The notes under the pieces were generated by a model. The model made no database searches, was not told the DNA's origin, and saw only the letters and a list, made by a program, of their open reading frames with translations. Of a stretch of DNA of 64,000 bases, positions 62,429 through 64,000 are shown piece after piece. Both the position numbers and the translations under genes were made by a program. The number at the start of each line of letters is the position of its first letter. Position 1 is the first letter of the stretch. This DNA comes from Actinosynnema pretiosum (GTDB taxonomy: Bacteria; Actinomycetota; Actinomycetes; Mycobacteriales; Pseudonocardiaceae): positions 171,498-235,497 of the forward strand of contig NZ_JAMTCF010000011.1 in the NCBI RefSeq assembly GCF_024171695.1, in the 5' to 3' direction.

Positions 62429-62537
62429 GTGCGCTCCCCGTCGAGTCGGTGTGACGTCACCCCGATCGTCGTCCCGCCGGACGGGTGGGGTGGGGGAGGA
62501 GGGCCTTTCGCGCAGGTGTTCTGCCCCAGGGGGCAAC

Positions 62538-62569
62538 GGGGGCGCCCCACCGGTGGGAAGGGCGCCCCC
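62538..62569 (-). terminator. hairpin terminator of deoA
   Basis: GGGGGCGCCC (62538-62547) pairs with 62560-62569 (12-nt loop) directly downstream of the deoA stop on the minus strand. Confidence 0.65.
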
Positions 62570-62574
62570 GAGCG

Positions 62575-63876
62575 TCAGCGGCCGACGCGCTCGGCGATCA
62601 GCGGGCCGCCGTCCCGCACCTCGTCACCGGGGTCGCCGATCCGCCACGCGCCCTCCAGGGACTCCAGCGCGCGCGGGATGCGCGCCGCCTCGTCCGCGCT
62701 GAGCGTGAACAGCGGCTGACCGGCCTTCACCGCCTCGCCGGGCTTCACGTGCAGCTCGACGCCCGCCGCGTGCCGCACCGGGTCCTCCTTGCGCGCCCGA
62801 CCCGCGCCCAGCCGCCACGCCGCGATCCCGAACGGGAGCGCGTGCTGCTCGACCAGGACGCCGTCCCGGTCGGCCAGCACCACCTCGTGCTCGCGCGCGG
62901 TCGGCAGCGGCGCGTCCGGGTCACCGCCCTGCGCGCGCACCATCCGCCGCCACGAGTCGAGCGCGCGGCCGTCGTCCAGCGCGGCCTCGACGTCCTCGTC
63001 CGGCCTGCCCGCCAGCGCCAGCATCTCCCGCGCCAGTGCCAGGGTCAGCTCCCGCACGTCCGCCGGACCACCGCCCTGGAGCACCTCGACGGACTCGGCG
63101 ACCTCGTTCGCGTTGCCGATCGCCCGCCCCAGCGGCACGTTCATGTTGGTCAGCAGCGCGCTCGTCGCCACACCCGCGTCCTCGCCCAGCTCCACCATCG
63201 TCCTGGCCAGCTCGCGGGCGTCCGCGAGCTCGGTCAGGAACGCGCCCGAGCCGAACTTCACGTCCAGCACCAGCGCGCCGGTGCCCTCGGCGATCTTCTT
63301 CGACATGATCGAGGACGCCATCAGCGGGATCGCGTCGACGGTCGCCGTGGTGTCCCGCAGCGCGTACAGCTTCTTGTCGGCGGGCGCCAGCCCGGACCCG
63401 GCCGCCGCCACCACGCCCCCGACGTCGCGCAGCTGCGCCAGGATGTCCTCAGTGGACAGATCGGCGCGCCAACCGGGGATCGACTCCAGCTTGTCCAGCG
63501 TGCCACCGGTGTGGCCGAGCCCTCGCCCGGACAGCTGCGGCACCGCGACGCCGAACGACGCGACCAGCGGCGTCAGCGGCAGCGTGATCTTGTCGCCGAC
63601 CCCGCCGGTGGAGTGCTTGTCGGTGGTCGGCTTCCCCAAGCCCGCGAAGGACATCCGCTCGCCCGAGGCGACGATGGCCAGCGTCAGGTCGCGGGTCTCC
63701 GCGCGGCTCATGCCGTTGAGCCAGATCGCCATCAGCAGCGCGGACATCTGCTCGTCCGCGACCCGACCGCGCGCGTAGGCGTCGACGATCCAGCCGATCT
63801 GCTCGGTGGACAGCCGCTGCCCGTTGCGCTTGGCGCGCAGCACGTCGACGGCGTCGAAGGGTTCGACCTTCGGCAA
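62575..63876 (-). CDS. deoA: thymidine phosphorylase
   Basis: A 433-residue pyrimidine nucleoside phosphorylase: DKHSTGGVGDKITLPLTPLVA, SGRGLGHTGGTLDKLE (the family signature) and MSSIMSKKIAEG are intact, followed by the PYNP C-terminal domain. TTG 63876 is the start, with GAGAGGAG at the right distance. It salvages thymidine/deoxyuridine to base plus deoxyribose 1-phosphate. It starts 28 bases downstream of a frame running off the window edge, so it is the end of a longer operon. Confidence 0.95.
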   Translation of the reverse strand: MPKVEPFDAVDVLRAKRNGQRLSTEQIGWIVDAYARGRVADEQMSALLMAIWLNGMSRAETRDLTLAIVASGERMSFAGLGKPTTDKHSTGGVGDKITLPLTPLVASFGVAVPQLSGRGLGHTGGTLDKLESIPGWRADLSTEDILAQLRDVGGVVAAAGSGLAPADKKLYALRDTTATVDAIPLMASSIMSKKIAEGTGALVLDVKFGSGAFLTELADARELARTMVELGEDAGVATSALLTNMNVPLGRAIGNANEVAESVEVLQGGGPADVRELTLALAREMLALAGRPDEDVEAALDDGRALDSWRRMVRAQGGDPDAPLPTAREHEVVLADRDGVLVEQHALPFGIAAWRLGAGRARKEDPVRHAAGVELHVKPGEAVKAGQPLFTLSADEAARIPRALESLEGAWRIGDPGDEVRDGGPLIAERVGR

Positions 63877-63904
63877 GGTGGTGCTCCTCTCGGCGGGACC
63901 GGGG

Positions 63905-64000
63905 TCAGTGCCCGCCCGTAGCGGCGGCGGCCACCGTGTCACGGGTGACCAGCGCCGTGGCCAGCCGCGTTCCGGCGGGCCGCTGGTTGTCGATCACGCC
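63905..64000 (-). CDS. C-terminal end of an unidentified gene upstream of deoA
   Basis: Thirty-one C-terminal codons end at TGA 63905-63907 and the rest is outside the window. The sequence (ends VTRDTVAAAATGGH) is not recognised. A nucleoside transport or cytidine deaminase gene would be usual upstream of deoA, but that is inference. Confidence 0.45.
   Translation of the reverse strand, partial: GVIDNQRPAGTRLATALVTRDTVAAAATGGH

Overview
The window is a high-GC actinobacterial chromosome segment: third codon positions are almost all G/C, GTG and TTG starts are common, many starts appear leaderless, and junctions are tightly coupled (ATGA, GTGA, TGATG). Gene content (secreted M14, S1, GH10 and GH114 enzymes, many TetR regulators, WxL and anchored-repeat surface proteins) fits a soil Pseudonocardiales such as Actinosynnema or Saccharothrix. 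The genus is inference. I saw no tRNA, rRNA, CRISPR array or complete insertion sequence.

Layout. 1-7.1 kb: catabolic or detoxification genes under TetR control (two metallo-beta-lactamase-fold hydrolases, an amidase, an alpha/beta hydrolase, a methyltransferase), with two strong operator dyads (722-790, 5396-5443). 7.2-26.3 kb: a zinc-starvation regulon. It has a FecBCD-type metallophore importer, a convergent four-gene operon (PduX-like kinase, SbnA-like PLP synthase, DUF364 chelation-domain protein, HemK-like methyltransferase), a divergent MFS exporter, anchored-repeat and WxL-like surface proteins with a DUF916 partner, a CobW GTPase, and a ZnuABC-type anchored-repeat transporter. Zur-like boxes (about TGAAAATsrTTkTCn) sit at 7207, 13859, 13958, 15431 and 26312, with a weaker one at 21198. 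Two promoters share the layout TTGAAA-N17-TAGCnT with the box on the -35. My reading is that low zinc induces synthesis, export and re-import of a small zincophore, possibly an aminopolycarboxylate like [S,S]-EDDS, together with a direct zinc importer and zinc-handling proteins.

26.4-33 kb: a conflict island with a 1206-residue eCIS-cargo/polymorphic-toxin-like protein, an adjacent SMI1/KNR4 immunity-type gene broken by a nonsense codon, repeat-rich intergenic DNA, a TetR/DoxX pair and an A/T-rich SUFU-like orphan. 33.1-37.4 kb: methyltransferase plus EF-hand protein, and an M14 carboxypeptidase. 37.7-42.8 kb: a nitrogen-oxide type operon (regulator, two NnrS-like membrane proteins, NirK-like copper enzyme, YwiC-like protein). 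43.7-46.6 kb: pntAA-pntAB-pntB transhydrogenase.

46.6-51.8 kb: a CATRA-type conflict system: a TPR-CHAT protease divergent from a small CATRA-associated protein and a CATRA protein carrying a nucleotide-cyclase-like domain. 51.9-64 kb: GH114 enzyme, YcxB-like fragment, ECF sigma/anti-sigma with an ABC exporter operon, DUF4253 protein, S1 protease, GH10-CBM2 xylanase, amidohydrolase and thymidine phosphorylase.
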